A DNA stretch of 64,000 nucleotides from Paracoccaceae bacterium (GTDB lineage: Bacteria > Pseudomonadota > Alphaproteobacteria > Rhodobacterales > Rhodobacteraceae), in NCBI GenBank assembly GCA_009773375.1, contig WRPH01000008.1, positions 1 to 64,000 of the forward strand, written 5' to 3'. The stretch's first letter is position 1. Every line of letters begins with the position of its first letter. A program made the position numbers and the translations under genes. Below, one piece after another: positions 9,957 to 19,007 of the stretch. A model generated the notes under the pieces. That model was not told the origin of the DNA, searched no databases, and worked only from the letters and a program-made list of their open reading frames with translations.

Positions 9957-10018
9957 AAGCCCCACCTATCCTACCAGCAACGGCCACCAAACAAACTTCG
10001 CAAACTCACTACACCATA

Positions 10019-10107
10019 TTTGCAAACCTGCGCCTTCTTCGCGCAAAGCAGAATAAACCGCTACAGTTTGCAAAAATTTGCCACCCCATCCACGCAATTT
10101 CTGCAAA
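10019..10107. promoter_or_regulatory. Cluster of TTTGCAAA boxes upstream of prpE (candidate ScfR/PccR sites)
   Basis: TTTGCAAA occurs exactly at 10019-10026 and 10067-10074. The second copy is followed after 2 bp by the near-copy TTTGCCAC at 10077-10084. Weaker copies TTCGCAAA (9998-10004) and TCTGCAAA (10100-10107) flank them. The short-chain fatty acyl regulators of this order (PccR in Rhodobacter sphaeroides, RamB) are known to bind TTTGCAAA repeats at propionyl- and acetyl-CoA genes. The cluster lies 80-170 bp before the prpE start, so the match is functionally coherent. The regulator itself is not in the window. Confidence 0.65.
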
Positions 10108-10190
10108 CTTTTTGTCGCAGCCCTGTCGCACTTCTTGCACGACTCAGCGCCCAGCGCGTAACAGGGTCCAAGCTTTGGAGGAGGCATACC

Positions 10191-12083
10191 ATGGGATACC
10201 GTGAGGTTTACGCTGGCTGGCAGGCAGATCCGGAAGGTTTTTGGCTGAACGCTGCCCAAGGCATTGATTGGGTCAAGCCCCCGACCAAAGCACTGGATGA
10301 CAGCCGCGCACCGCTTTACGAATGGTTCACCGACGCACAAGTCAACACCTGCTGGAACGCGGTGGACCGCCATGTCGAGGCCGGACGCGGCAACCAGTTG
10401 GCGATCATCCACGAAAGCCCGGTGACGCATCTGCGCAAGGGCATCACCTACAAGGAATTGCAGACCCGCGTGGCATCCCTTGCGGGCGCTTTGCGCGACA
10501 AAGGCGTCGGCAAGGGCGACCGCGTCATCATCTACATGCCGATGGTCCCCGAAGCGCTGGAGGCGATGCTGGCCTGCGCTCGGCTGGGTGCGATTCATTC
10601 CGTGGTGTTCGGCGGTTTTGCCGCCAGCGAACTGGCGGTGCGGATCGACGATTGCACCCCGAAAGCCATCATCGCCGCCAGCTGCGGCATCGAGCCGAAC
10701 CGCATCGTGCATTACAAGCCGCTGCTGGATGCTGCGATCACCATGGCCACGCACAAACCCAACTTCTGCGTGATCTTGCAGCGCGAGCAAGAGGTTGCAA
10801 AGCTGATCGAAGGCCGCGACTTTGCCTGGCACACCTTCCAGTATGGCGTGAAACCCGCCGAATGTGTGCCGGTGTCGGGCGATCATCCGGCCTATATCCT
10901 TTATACCTCCGGCACCACCGGCGCGCCGAAAGGCGTGGTGCGCCCGACCGCCGGGCATCTGGTGGCACTGAACTGGACGATGCGGGCGATCTATGATTGC
11001 GGCCCCGGCGATGTGTTCTGGGCGGCGTCCGATGTCGGTTGGGTCGTTGGCCACAGCTATATCTGCTACGCGCCGCTGATCGCCGGCTGCACGACGATCG
11101 TGTTTGAAGGCAAGCCGGTTGGCACGCCCGACGCCGGAACCTTCTGGCGGGTGATTGCCGAGAACAAGGTGAAATCCTTCTTCACCGCCCCCACCGCCCT
11201 GCGCGCGATCAAGCGCGACGACCCCGACGGGCTTCTGGTGCAAGACTACGCGATGAAGCACCTCAAGACGCTGTATCTGGCGGGCGAACGCGCCGACCCC
11301 GATACGATCCTGTGGGCACAGCGGCACCTGAATGTGCCGGTGATTGATCACTGGTGGCAAACCGAAACCGGCTGGGCGATTGCCGCCAACCCGATGGGGA
11401 TCGAGGCTTTGCCGGTGAAAATCGGCAGCCCTTCCGTCGCCATGCCCGGCTTTGACGTGCAGGTGCTGGATGAAGGCGGCCACCCGGTTGCCCCCGGCCA
11501 GTTGGGCGCGATTGCGGTGAAACTGCCGCTGCCCCCCGGCACGCTGCCGACGCTGTGGAATGCCGAGGATCGCTTCAAGAAAAGCTATCTGGCGCATTTC
11601 CCCGGCTATTATGAAACCGGCGATGCGGGCTATGTCGATGAAGACGGCTACCTCTACATCATGGCGCGCACCGATGACGTGATCAACGTCGCAGGCCACC
11701 GGCTTTCCACCGGCGCGATGGAAGAGGTTCTGGCCGGCCACAAGGACGTCGCCGAATGCGCAGTGATCGGGGTGTCGGACGCGCTGAAGGGCCAAAGCCC
11801 GGTCGGCTTTTTGTGCCTGAACAAGGGTGCCAACCGCTCCGCCTCCGAGGTGGTGGCCGAATGCGTCAAGCTGATGCGCGACAAGATCGGTCCGGTGGCG
11901 GATTTCAAACGCGCCGTGGTGGTGGACCGGTTGCCGAAAACCCGGTCGGGCAAGATCCTGCGTGGCACCATGGTCAAGATTGCCGATGGTGGCGCGTGGA
12001 AAATGCCCGCCACCATCGACGATCCGGCGATTCTGGACGAAATCAAGCTGGCCCTGCAATCGCTCGGCTACGCCAAGGACTGA
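10191..12083 (+). CDS. prpE: Propionyl-CoA synthetase
   Basis: About 630 residues. It activates propionate with ATP and CoA through an acyl-adenylate. Visible are the adenylate-forming P-loop YTSGTTGAPKGVVR near residue 245, the WWQTETGW motif, the YETGDAGYVDEDGY hinge region, and the C-terminal catalytic lysine in KTRSGKILRG, the usual acetylation site. The ATG at 10191 has a strong GGAGGAGG site. The N-terminus (YREVYAGWQADPEGFW) is typical of PrpE rather than Acs, but acetate use cannot be excluded. It is probably controlled through the TTTGCAAA cluster upstream. Confidence 0.9.
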   Translation: MGYREVYAGWQADPEGFWLNAAQGIDWVKPPTKALDDSRAPLYEWFTDAQVNTCWNAVDRHVEAGRGNQLAIIHESPVTHLRKGITYKELQTRVASLAGALRDKGVGKGDRVIIYMPMVPEALEAMLACARLGAIHSVVFGGFAASELAVRIDDCTPKAIIAASCGIEPNRIVHYKPLLDAAITMATHKPNFCVILQREQEVAKLIEGRDFAWHTFQYGVKPAECVPVSGDHPAYILYTSGTTGAPKGVVRPTAGHLVALNWTMRAIYDCGPGDVFWAASDVGWVVGHSYICYAPLIAGCTTIVFEGKPVGTPDAGTFWRVIAENKVKSFFTAPTALRAIKRDDPDGLLVQDYAMKHLKTLYLAGERADPDTILWAQRHLNVPVIDHWWQTETGWAIAANPMGIEALPVKIGSPSVAMPGFDVQVLDEGGHPVAPGQLGAIAVKLPLPPGTLPTLWNAEDRFKKSYLAHFPGYYETGDAGYVDEDGYLYIMARTDDVINVAGHRLSTGAMEEVLAGHKDVAECAVIGVSDALKGQSPVGFLCLNKGANRSASEVVAECVKLMRDKIGPVADFKRAVVVDRLPKTRSGKILRGTMVKIADGGAWKMPATIDDPAILDEIKLALQSLGYAKD

Positions 12084-12112
12084 CCGCCTGCGAGGTTATT
12101 TGCAAAGCCTCT

Positions 12113-12140
12113 GCGCGGCGGCTGGACAAAGCCGCCGCGC
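12113..12140 (+). terminator. GC-rich hairpin between prpE and the kinase gene
   Basis: An 11-bp perfect stem (12113-12123 with 12130-12140) around a 6-nt loop sits 30 bp after prpE and 16 bp before the kinase ATG. There is no T-tract, so it may be an attenuator or a processing site rather than a full terminator. Confidence 0.45.
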
Positions 12141-12156
12141 CGCGTAACGTGTTGGC

Positions 12157-13665
12157 ATGACCTTCTCCGATAGCTCTGCCCTGCCGGTTCTGGACCCCCG
12201 CGACGCCCCCGCGATGGCGCTGCTGGGGCATGACCTGCGCGCCGCCCTGTCCGAGGTGATCGGCGGGCTGCGACTGATCGACCCCGCCCCGCTTGCCCCG
12301 GCCAGCCGACAGCAGATCGCCCGCACCAAAGCCGCCGGGGAAGCACTGGCGCTGCTGCTCGAACAGGCGCTGACCCTGCTGGTGGGCGATCACTATGCCG
12401 ATGCCGCCAGCCCGCCCTTGCAGACCGAGCGGCTGTTTGATGGCATCCGCCTGCGCTGGCAGGCCCGCGCGCGCGACCACGGGCTTGGTTTCCTGCTGCG
12501 GGCCAGCACCGATCTGCCCGCGCTGTTGCCGCTGGATGCCGCCCTGATCGAACGCATCCTGTCGAACCTGCTGGGCAATGCGATCAAATACGCCGGGTCG
12601 GGCCAGATCACCTGCGCCTTTGGCCTGACCGCCGACGGTCAGCTCCGGCTGCGCGTGCAGGATGAAGGCCCCGGCTTTGCCCCTGCCGCCCTGCCACGAC
12701 TGTTTTCCGGCAATCCGCTCTCTGACCAAAGCCACAAACCCGGCTCGGGGCTGGGCCTGCATATCGTGCACGAGATGGTCGAAACCGCAGGCGGCCGGAT
12801 CACCGCGCAGAACCGCGCCAGCGGCGGTGCCGAAATCACCGTCACCCTGCCGCTGCCCGATCTCGCCCCCGGCGTGCGGCATGCCAGCACGGCCCCCGAT
12901 CTCAGCCATCTGCGCGTGCTGGTCGCCGATGACAACCAGACCTCGCGCCAACTGCTGTCGCAAATGCTGGCCAGCATGGGGGCCGAGGTGGTCACCGCCG
13001 CCGATGGCGTGCAGGCGGTGGGGCGGATTGAACGCGAAAGCTTCGATCTGCTGCTGATCGACATCGAAATGCCCGGTTTCAACGGGCTAGAGGTGATCCG
13101 CCATATCCGCGCCATGCCCGGCCCGGTGGCGCAATTGCCGATTCTGGCGGTCACCGCTTACCGGCTGCGTGCCAACAAGGCCGCGATCGAGGCCGTCGGG
13201 GCCGACCAGATCCTGTCCAAGCCGGTGCTCTGCCCGATCACCTTGGGCGAAACCGCGCTTGCGGTGCTGCACGGGCGACAGGCCAGACCTGCCCCCGTCG
13301 CCACGGCGCAGATGCAGCCCGACCGTTTCAACCAGCTGCTGGCCATGGCCGGGCCAGACCTTGCCGCCGAACTGCTGGACCGGCTGCAAGAAGATCTGCT
13401 GCGCGCCGAACGTGGCCTGCTCGCTGCGTCGCACCGGATGGATTGGCAAGACGTCCGGGCGCAAACCCATGTGCTCATGGCACTGGCGGGCACGGCGGGC
13501 GCGCTGCACCTGCAATATCTGGCCGAAGAAATGAACGCGTTGGCCCATGCCGACACCCCGGATCGCGGCACCTTCCTGACGCTATTGCCGCAATTGCTGG
13601 AGGCACTGGATACCTTGATCCATTTCGTCGGACGTCACTCTCCAGACCAAGGGGGCAAGCCGTGA
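12157..13665 (+). CDS. Cytoplasmic hybrid histidine kinase (HK-REC-Hpt)
   Basis: 502 residues with no transmembrane segment and no recognisable N-terminal sensor domain. The H-box is at the extreme N-terminus (LLGHDLRAAL, H25). The HATPase follows with the N-box (LSNLLGNAIKYAG, ~135-148) and G-boxes DEGPGF and GSGLGLHIV. A receiver domain begins near residue 252 (VLVADDNQ, phosphoacceptor in LLIDIEMPG). An Hpt-like helix near residue 438 (RAQTHVLMALAGTAGAL) follows. It is coupled by a GTGA overlap to a sigma-54 response regulator. No strong ribosome site precedes the ATG. The input signal is unknown; the neighbour prpE suggests carbon or CoA status, as an inference only. Confidence 0.85.
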   Translation: MTFSDSSALPVLDPRDAPAMALLGHDLRAALSEVIGGLRLIDPAPLAPASRQQIARTKAAGEALALLLEQALTLLVGDHYADAASPPLQTERLFDGIRLRWQARARDHGLGFLLRASTDLPALLPLDAALIERILSNLLGNAIKYAGSGQITCAFGLTADGQLRLRVQDEGPGFAPAALPRLFSGNPLSDQSHKPGSGLGLHIVHEMVETAGGRITAQNRASGGAEITVTLPLPDLAPGVRHASTAPDLSHLRVLVADDNQTSRQLLSQMLASMGAEVVTAADGVQAVGRIERESFDLLLIDIEMPGFNGLEVIRHIRAMPGPVAQLPILAVTAYRLRANKAAIEAVGADQILSKPVLCPITLGETALAVLHGRQARPAPVATAQMQPDRFNQLLAMAGPDLAAELLDRLQEDLLRAERGLLAASHRMDWQDVRAQTHVLMALAGTAGALHLQYLAEEMNALAHADTPDRGTFLTLLPQLLEALDTLIHFVGRHSPDQGGKP

Positions 13666-15137
13666 CCGCCGCTGCAGCCCCTGCCCCTTTTGTCCCCGTG
13701 TCGGTGCTGCTGATCGAGGATACCGCCTCGCTGCAACTGCTCTATCGGTCTGTGCTGACGCTGGCCGGGCATAGCGTGCTCTGTGCTGCCAACGCGGCCG
13801 AAGGCCTTGCGCTGTTTCACGCCGGAACAGCAAAGCTGGTGCTGCTCGATCTGGTGCTGCCCGACCGCGACGGGCTGGATCTGATGCAAGACATGCTGGC
13901 GCTGCGCCCGGATACAAAGGTCATCGTGATGACGGCGCATGGCTCGATCAACCGTGCGGTTGAAGCGATGCGCGCCGGGGCCTATGAATTTCTGGTCAAA
14001 CCCTTTGACGAAACCCGGCTGCTGCACGCGATTGCCAATGCGGGCAACAATGCCGGGGCAAACCCGTTGCCGCGTCGCGCCGCCGCCGTCAAAGCTGCTA
14101 CAGCCACCTCCGCCTCCAGCAAACCCAATCCGCCGGCAGCGGCCAGCCTGCACCTGCCCGCAACCAGCAACGCCTTCATCGGCTCGTCCGAACCAATGGT
14201 GCGTATCCAAAACACCATCGCTTCGGTGGCGCGGTCGATGGCAACCGTATTCATCACCGGCGAAAGCGGCACCGGCAAAGAGCTGTGCGCGCTGGCGGTG
14301 CATGGCAATTCGCCGCGCGCCGCCGGGCCGTTCATCGCGCTGAACTGTGGCGCAATCCCGCAGGATTTGCTGGAATCCGAGGTGTTCGGTCATATGAAAG
14401 GCAGCTTCACCGGCGCGATTTCCGACAAGCCGGGGGCGGCGACGGCGGCGGATGGCGGCACGCTGTTTCTGGATGAAATCTGCGAAATGGCCCCGGCGTT
14501 GCAAACCAAGCTGCTGCGGTTTCTGCAAACCTCGACGGTGGTGCCGGTCGGTGCCACCCGCCCGCGCAAGGTGAATGTGCGCATTGTCTGCGCCACCAAC
14601 CGCGACCCGATGGAGGCGGTTCGGCGCGGCCAGTTCCGCGAAGACCTGTTCTACCGGCTTTATGTGGTGCCGATCCACATGCCGCCGTTGCGGGATCGCG
14701 GCGATGACGTGATCGAACTTGCCGAAACCGCGCTGGCACGGTTCGCCCAGGAAGAGGGCAAGCAGTTTGACGGCTTGTCGCCCGAGGTGCGCGCGCTGTT
14801 CCGCCGCCTGCCGTGGCCGGGCAATGTGCGGCAGGTGCTGAACGTGATCCGCAACGTCGTGGTGCTGCACGACGGCGGTGTGGTCAACAGCGCCATGTTG
14901 CCCGCATCCTTGCCGCTTCAACTCGACGAGACTGCCGCCGCACTGCTGCCAGACCAGCCGCTCAACCCCGAGCACGCTCTGCAGGCCCTGCTGGGCCGCC
15001 CGCTGGCCGAGGTGGAACGCATGCTGATCGAGGCAACACTGGCGCAGCATGGCGGATCGGTGCCAAAAGCCGCGCGCGTGCTGGAGGTGTCGCCTTCCAC
15101 GCTCTACCGCAAGATCGAAAACTGGACGAAGGGCTAA
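13662..15137 (+). CDS. Sigma-54-dependent response regulator (NtrC/LuxO class)
   Basis: About 491 residues. A receiver domain spans ~12-125 (VLLIEDT; acceptor Asp in LLDLVLPDRDG; Lys in FLVKPFD). A long Ala/Pro/Ser linker (~130-160) precedes an AAA+ domain with Walker A GESGTGKE, the sigma-54 contact loop written GSFTGA instead of the more frequent GAFTGA, and Walker B LFLDEI. A Fis-type helix-turn-helix ends the protein (PKAARVLEVSPSTLYRKIE). The GTG start at 13662 has AAGGGGG upstream and overlaps the kinase stop codon. Together they form a phosphorelay pair; the target promoters are not evident here. Confidence 0.9.
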   Translation: MTAAAAPAPFVPVSVLLIEDTASLQLLYRSVLTLAGHSVLCAANAAEGLALFHAGTAKLVLLDLVLPDRDGLDLMQDMLALRPDTKVIVMTAHGSINRAVEAMRAGAYEFLVKPFDETRLLHAIANAGNNAGANPLPRRAAAVKAATATSASSKPNPPAAASLHLPATSNAFIGSSEPMVRIQNTIASVARSMATVFITGESGTGKELCALAVHGNSPRAAGPFIALNCGAIPQDLLESEVFGHMKGSFTGAISDKPGAATAADGGTLFLDEICEMAPALQTKLLRFLQTSTVVPVGATRPRKVNVRIVCATNRDPMEAVRRGQFREDLFYRLYVVPIHMPPLRDRGDDVIELAETALARFAQEEGKQFDGLSPEVRALFRRLPWPGNVRQVLNVIRNVVVLHDGGVVNSAMLPASLPLQLDETAAALLPDQPLNPEHALQALLGRPLAEVERMLIEATLAQHGGSVPKAARVLEVSPSTLYRKIENWTKG

Positions 15138-15224
15138 AGCGGTTTGCGTTTTATCGCATGCAGAGCACATCGCTTTTCGCGCGGCCTTGGCGCGAAAAGG
15201 GGTTCAAGATAAGCGCAAACCGCT
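15138..15224. repeat. Structured inverted-repeat element after the response regulator
   Basis: Outer arms of 11 bp (15138-15148 AGCGGTTTGCG with 15214-15224) enclose an inner perfect 10-bp hairpin (15173-15182 CTTTTCGCGC with 15190-15199, 7-nt loop). It starts immediately after the stop codon. The AGCGGTTT end matches the palindrome near position 100. No gene is present between 15138 and 15400. Confidence 0.65.
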
Positions 15225-15227
15225 CTG

Positions 15228-15269
15228 CGATTTTTGAGAAAAATCGGGCACGTTTTCTTTCAGAAAACG
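15228..15269. terminator. Tandem twin hairpin (bidirectional terminator-like)
   Basis: Two consecutive stems: CGATTTTT/AAAAATCG (15228-15235 with 15239-15246, 3-nt loop) and CGTTTTCT/AGAAAACG (15251-15258 with 15262-15269, 3-nt loop). A/T-rich arms give T-runs on both strands. It lies between the regulator gene and the convergent nadK gene, the right place for a two-way terminator. The same layout occurs at 19008-19049. Confidence 0.65.
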
Positions 15270-15400
15270 CGGTCGATCTATGGAATGCCGGGCGCAGTCC
15301 TTAACAAGACCTGAACGCCCCCCCGCAAGCCATTGATTTTCCGTATGCTGCCACCTTGTCCACATGCGGACACCGCAAGGCCGCGCGCCGAAAGCCTGCG

Positions 15401-16165
15401 TCAGGCAAACTGCTCCACAATCAGCCGTTCTTCCAGCCCATGCCCCGGATCGAACAGAATCCGGTGCCGGATCGCCGGTTCTGACCTGATTTCCACTGAA
15501 ACCACATCCGTCACCGGCCGGCTGTCGGCATCCGCCCGCACCGGCCGTTTTTCCGGCTCCAGCACTTCAAAGCGCACCACCACCGATTTCGGCAGCAACG
15601 CCCCCCGCCACCGTCTGGGCCGAAACGCCGCCATCGGCGTCAAGGCCAGCACGTCCGATCCGATCGGCAAGATCGGCCCATGCGCCGAATAGTTGTAAGC
15701 CGTCGATCCCGCCGGGGTCGCCACCAGCGCGCCATCACAGATCAGCTCTGCCAGCCGTTCCTTTCCATCAACAAAAATCCGCAGCTTCGCCGCCTGCGGC
15801 CCCGCCCGCAACAGCGACACCTCATTTATCGCCAAGGCCCGCGTCACCGTCCCATCCATCGACACCGCCGTCATCGCCAGCGGATTGATCACCGCCTCCT
15901 CCGCCGCCGCCAACCGCGCCGGCAGATCCTCCAGCCCGAAGGTGTTCATCAAGAACCCCACCGTGCCGCAGTTCATCCCATAAACCGGCAACCCGGTGGC
16001 TTCGGTTTCATGCAGGGTTTGCAGCATGAAACCATCCCCGCCCAGCGCCACCACAACCTCGGCCTCGGTCACATCCGTCTGGCCATGCAAAGCCGTCAGC
16101 CCCAGCAACGCCTCCTGCGCCGCAGGGGACGAGCTTGCCAAAAACGCGATCTTCGTAAGCGCCAC
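15401..16165 (-). CDS. nadK: NAD kinase
   Basis: 254 residues, normal for the short alphaproteobacterial form. It phosphorylates NAD to NADP using ATP or polyphosphate. The GGDG motif is at residues 42-45, followed by the family motifs NEVSLLR and TPAGSTAYN. It is transcribed divergently from glyA, with a 200-bp shared upstream region that holds no other gene. Confidence 0.96.
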   Translation of the reverse strand: MALTKIAFLASSSPAAQEALLGLTALHGQTDVTEAEVVVALGGDGFMLQTLHETEATGLPVYGMNCGTVGFLMNTFGLEDLPARLAAAEEAVINPLAMTAVSMDGTVTRALAINEVSLLRAGPQAAKLRIFVDGKERLAELICDGALVATPAGSTAYNYSAHGPILPIGSDVLALTPMAAFRPRRWRGALLPKSVVVRFEVLEPEKRPVRADADSRPVTDVVSVEIRSEPAIRHRILFDPGHGLEERLIVEQFA

Positions 16166-16368
16166 ACCGGATTCCTTTTATGCCCAACCGCAGTCTTCGC
16201 AGACGGTCGGGCAAACTCAACCCCTCCAACGAATTCGATAGCGGTAACAAGTTTCCTATAGTGAACAAGACGGCGTAACCGACGCGTTGCGCGTCGTTTC
16301 TTGCCTTCCCACCGCCCCCCCCATCGCCTAGAACCGCCTGAAATCGGCCCATCACCGCAGGAGACGCC

Positions 16369-17661
16369 ATGACCGCCCACCGCGATACCGGATTTTTCAC
16401 CGAAACCCTCGCCACGCGTGACCCCGAACTGTTCGGCTCGATCACCGCTGAACTGGGGCGTCAGCGCCACGAGATCGAGCTGATCGCCTCGGAAAACATC
16501 GTCAGCCGCGCCGTGATGGAGGCGCAGGGTTCGGTGATGACCAACAAATACGCCGAAGGCTATCCGGGCAAGCGCTATTACGGCGGCTGCGAGTTTGTCG
16601 ACATCGCGGAGAATCTGGCGATCGACCGGGCGAAACAGCTGTTTGGCTGCGGCTTTGCCAACGTGCAGCCGAACTCGGGGTCTCAGGCCAACCAAGGCGT
16701 GTTTCAGGCGCTGATCAAGCCCGGCGATACCATTCTGGGGATGAACCTGGCCTCGGGCGGTCACCTGACCCATGGTGCCGCGCCGAACCAGTCGGGCAAG
16801 TGGTTCCATGCCGTGCAATACGGTGTGCGCCAGCAAGACAACCTGATCGACTATGATCAGGTCGAGGCTTTGGCGGTGGAACATCAGCCCAAGCTGATCA
16901 TCGCCGGTGGCTCTGCCGTGCCGCGCCAGATCGACTTTGCCCGCTTCCGCGCGATTGCCGACAAGGTCGGTGCCTATCTGATGGTGGACATGGCGCATTT
17001 TGCCGGTCTGGTGGCCGGTGGCCAGCACCCGTCGCCCTTCCCCTACGCAGACGTTGCCACCACCACCACCCACAAGACCCTGCGCGGCCCGCGTGGCGGC
17101 ATGATCCTGACCAACAACGAGGATATCGCCAAGAAAGTGAACTCGGCGATTTTCCCCGGTATTCAGGGCGGCCCGCTGATGCATGTCATAGCCGCCAAAG
17201 CCGTAGCCTTCGGCGAGGCGCTGCGCCCGGAGTTCAAGGACTATGCCAAGCAGGTGATCGTCAACGCGCAAGCGCTGGCTGATGAGCTGATGAAGGGTGG
17301 CCTCGATATCGTCACCGGCGGCACCGACACCCACGTCATGCTGGTGGACCTGCGCCCGAAGAACGTCAAAGGCAACGCCACCGAAAAGGCCTTGGGTCGC
17401 GCCAATATCACCTGCAACAAGAACGGCATCCCGTTCGACCCGGAAAAGCCGACCGTCACCTCGGGCGTGCGTCTGGGCACCCCGGCAGGCACCACGCGTG
17501 GCTTTGGCGAGACCGAATTCCGTCAGATCGGCAAGTGGATTGTCGAAGTGGTCGATGGTCTGGCTCAGAACGGCGAAGACGGCAACGCCGAGGTTGAGGC
17601 GGCGGTGAAAGCCCGCGTCGAGGCGCTGTGCGAAAAATTCCCGATGTATCCGGGGCTGTGA
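16369..17661 (+). CDS. glyA: Serine hydroxymethyltransferase
   Basis: 430 residues. A PLP enzyme that interconverts serine plus tetrahydrofolate and glycine plus methylene-tetrahydrofolate. The PLP lysine lies in [14 protein letters not shown] near residue 236; the N-terminal [11 protein letters not shown] block and the [13 protein letters not shown] loop are intact. The ATG follows GCAGGAGA. The gene is monocistronic, closed by a strong terminator. Confidence 0.98.
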   Translation: MTAHRDTGFFTETLATRDPELFGSITAELGRQRHEIELIASENIVSRAVMEAQGSVMTNKYAEGYPGKRYYGGCEFVDIAENLAIDRAKQLFGCGFANVQPNSGSQANQGVFQALIKPGDTILGMNLASGGHLTHGAAPNQSGKWFHAVQYGVRQQDNLIDYDQVEALAVEHQPKLIIAGGSAVPRQIDFARFRAIADKVGAYLMVDMAHFAGLVAGGQHPSPFPYADVATTTTHKTLRGPRGGMILTNNEDIAKKVNSAIFPGIQGGPLMHVIAAKAVAFGEALRPEFKDYAKQVIVNAQALADELMKGGLDIVTGGTDTHVMLVDLRPKNVKGNATEKALGRANITCNKNGIPFDPEKPTVTSGVRLGTPAGTTRGFGETEFRQIGKWIVEVVDGLAQNGEDGNAEVEAAVKARVEALCEKFPMYPGL

Positions 17662-17673
17662 TTTAGAAACATC

Positions 17674-17704
17674 AAAGGGCGCGGGGAAACCTGCGCCCTT
17701 TTGC
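17674..17704 (+). terminator. Intrinsic terminator of glyA
   Basis: The stem AAAGGGCGC (17674-17682) pairs with GCGCCCTTT (17693-17701) and is followed by further T residues, 13 bp after the glyA stop. Confidence 0.85.
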
Positions 17705-17756
17705 TTTGCGGGGCCGCTTATGCCCGGCCCGTGTCACGCGGCGACGCGATGACCGG

Positions 17757-18128
17757 CTAAACAAACCCACGCCAAGCCAGCACCGCGATCACCAGTAGCG
17801 CCACCACCAGCACCGACATCGCCATCGAGGCGGCAACGCCGATGATTGCGCCGTTGCGTCGGTCCGCGCCGTTGACGCCACCCAGATGCCGCACACAGGT
17901 ATCATAAGCCGCCGCAACCGCTGCCTGATCGACCTGCAATAACAGCTTGGGATTTTGCGCCATGGCAGCACCTTGCGCCAGCACCTCGGCCGCCGCACGC
18001 ACCTTGCGCGGCAGCAGGCGCCCGCCTTTGCGCAGCTTCTCAGACAGGCCCTGCCCGCGCACCCGCAGCCGCTGCTCCATCAAGCCAGCCACGCGATCGG
18101 CCATCTGCTGGATTGGAACTCCGGTCAT
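17757..18128 (-). CDS. Conserved hypothetical protein with C-terminal membrane helix
   Basis: 123 residues that I do not recognise. The N-terminal ~85 residues are charged and helical (LMEQRLRVRGQGLSEKLRK, then two more helices), with a CVRHLGG segment near residue 79. One hydrophobic segment (~95-119, AASMAMSVLVVALLVIAVLA) ends the protein, giving a tail-anchored topology with most of it in the cytoplasm. It starts about 100 bp from the divergent esterase gene. Codon use resembles its neighbours, so it is probably a real gene. Confidence 0.7.
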   Translation of the reverse strand: MTGVPIQQMADRVAGLMEQRLRVRGQGLSEKLRKGGRLLPRKVRAAAEVLAQGAAMAQNPKLLLQVDQAAVAAAYDTCVRHLGGVNGADRRNGAIIGVAASMAMSVLVVALLVIAVLAWRGFV

Positions 18129-18226
18129 GCTGTTGCCCTGTGCTGCTTTGCCGCGATCCTAGCCGCTGGCAGGGGCCGCTTCAACTGCTCTGGCCCTGCG
18201 CGGCGCAACGCGCTAAAAGTCGCGGC

Positions 18227-19000
18227 ATGCTTGCAACCACCGAATACCCCGCCGCCACCCCAAACCCTGCCCTTCCGGCCCTGCTGATCGTGCACGGGCT
18301 GTATGGCTCTGCCCGCAATTGGGGGGTGATTGCCCGGCATCTGGCCGACAGTCGCGACGTGCTGGCAGTGGATCAGCGCAACCACGGCCAAAGCCCGCGC
18401 AAACCGACGCAAAGCTATGCCGATATGGCCGGCGATCTGGCGCGGGTGATCGAGGCGCAGGGCGCGCCGATGGATGTGCTGGGCCATTCGATGGGCGGCA
18501 AGGCTGCGATGTTGCTGGCGCTGACCCGGCCCGATCTGGTGCGCAAGCTGGTGGTCGCTGATATTGCCCCGGTCGCCTATGATCACGACCAATCCCGCCA
18601 TATCCACGCCATGCGCGGGCTGGATCTGTCCGGCCTGACCTCGCGATCCGAGGCAGACCGGCGGCTGGCGCAAACGGTGGAAGATCCGGCGCTGCGGGCG
18701 TTTTTCCTGCAATCGCTGGATCTGAAGGCGCAACCGCCGGTGTGGCGGCTGAACTTCGATGTGCTGGAGGCCGAGATGGTAGGCATCGTCGGCTGGCCCG
18801 GCAGCGATGGCCGCTTTGACGGGCCGACGCTGTTTCTCAGCGGCGCGGACTCGCACTACGTCAGGTCGGAATATCGCGACACCATCCGCGCGCTGTTCCC
18901 GCACGCCCGTTTTGCCAAACTGCCCGGTGCCGGGCACTGGCTGCACGCAGAACGACCGCGCGAATTTGAACAAGCTGTGCGGGTGTTTCTGAACGCCTGA
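18227..19000 (+). CDS. Alpha/beta-hydrolase, YbfF-type esterase
   Basis: About 257 residues. The nucleophile elbow is GHSMGG near residue 87, the oxyanion region is LIVHGLYGSARNW near residue 20, and the catalytic His is in PGAGHWLHAE near residue 240. These fit the YbfF/acyl-CoA-esterase branch. The ATG at 18227 gives a complete N-terminus; the earlier open frame has no similarity. The substrate is not predictable. Its 3' end faces the cytochrome b561 gene across a twin hairpin. Confidence 0.85.
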   Translation: MLATTEYPAATPNPALPALLIVHGLYGSARNWGVIARHLADSRDVLAVDQRNHGQSPRKPTQSYADMAGDLARVIEAQGAPMDVLGHSMGGKAAMLLALTRPDLVRKLVVADIAPVAYDHDQSRHIHAMRGLDLSGLTSRSEADRRLAQTVEDPALRAFFLQSLDLKAQPPVWRLNFDVLEAEMVGIVGWPGSDGRFDGPTLFLSGADSHYVRSEYRDTIRALFPHARFAKLPGAGHWLHAERPREFEQAVRVFLNA

Positions 19001-19007
19001 CACAAGG

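Noticed and set aside
7383-9965. 860-codon open frame on the minus strand
   Set aside because: Antisense to maeB; no family similarity, composition of a shadow frame.
9966-12059. 697-codon open frame on the minus strand
   Set aside because: Antisense to prpE, whose motifs are complete; the open frame reflects codon bias.
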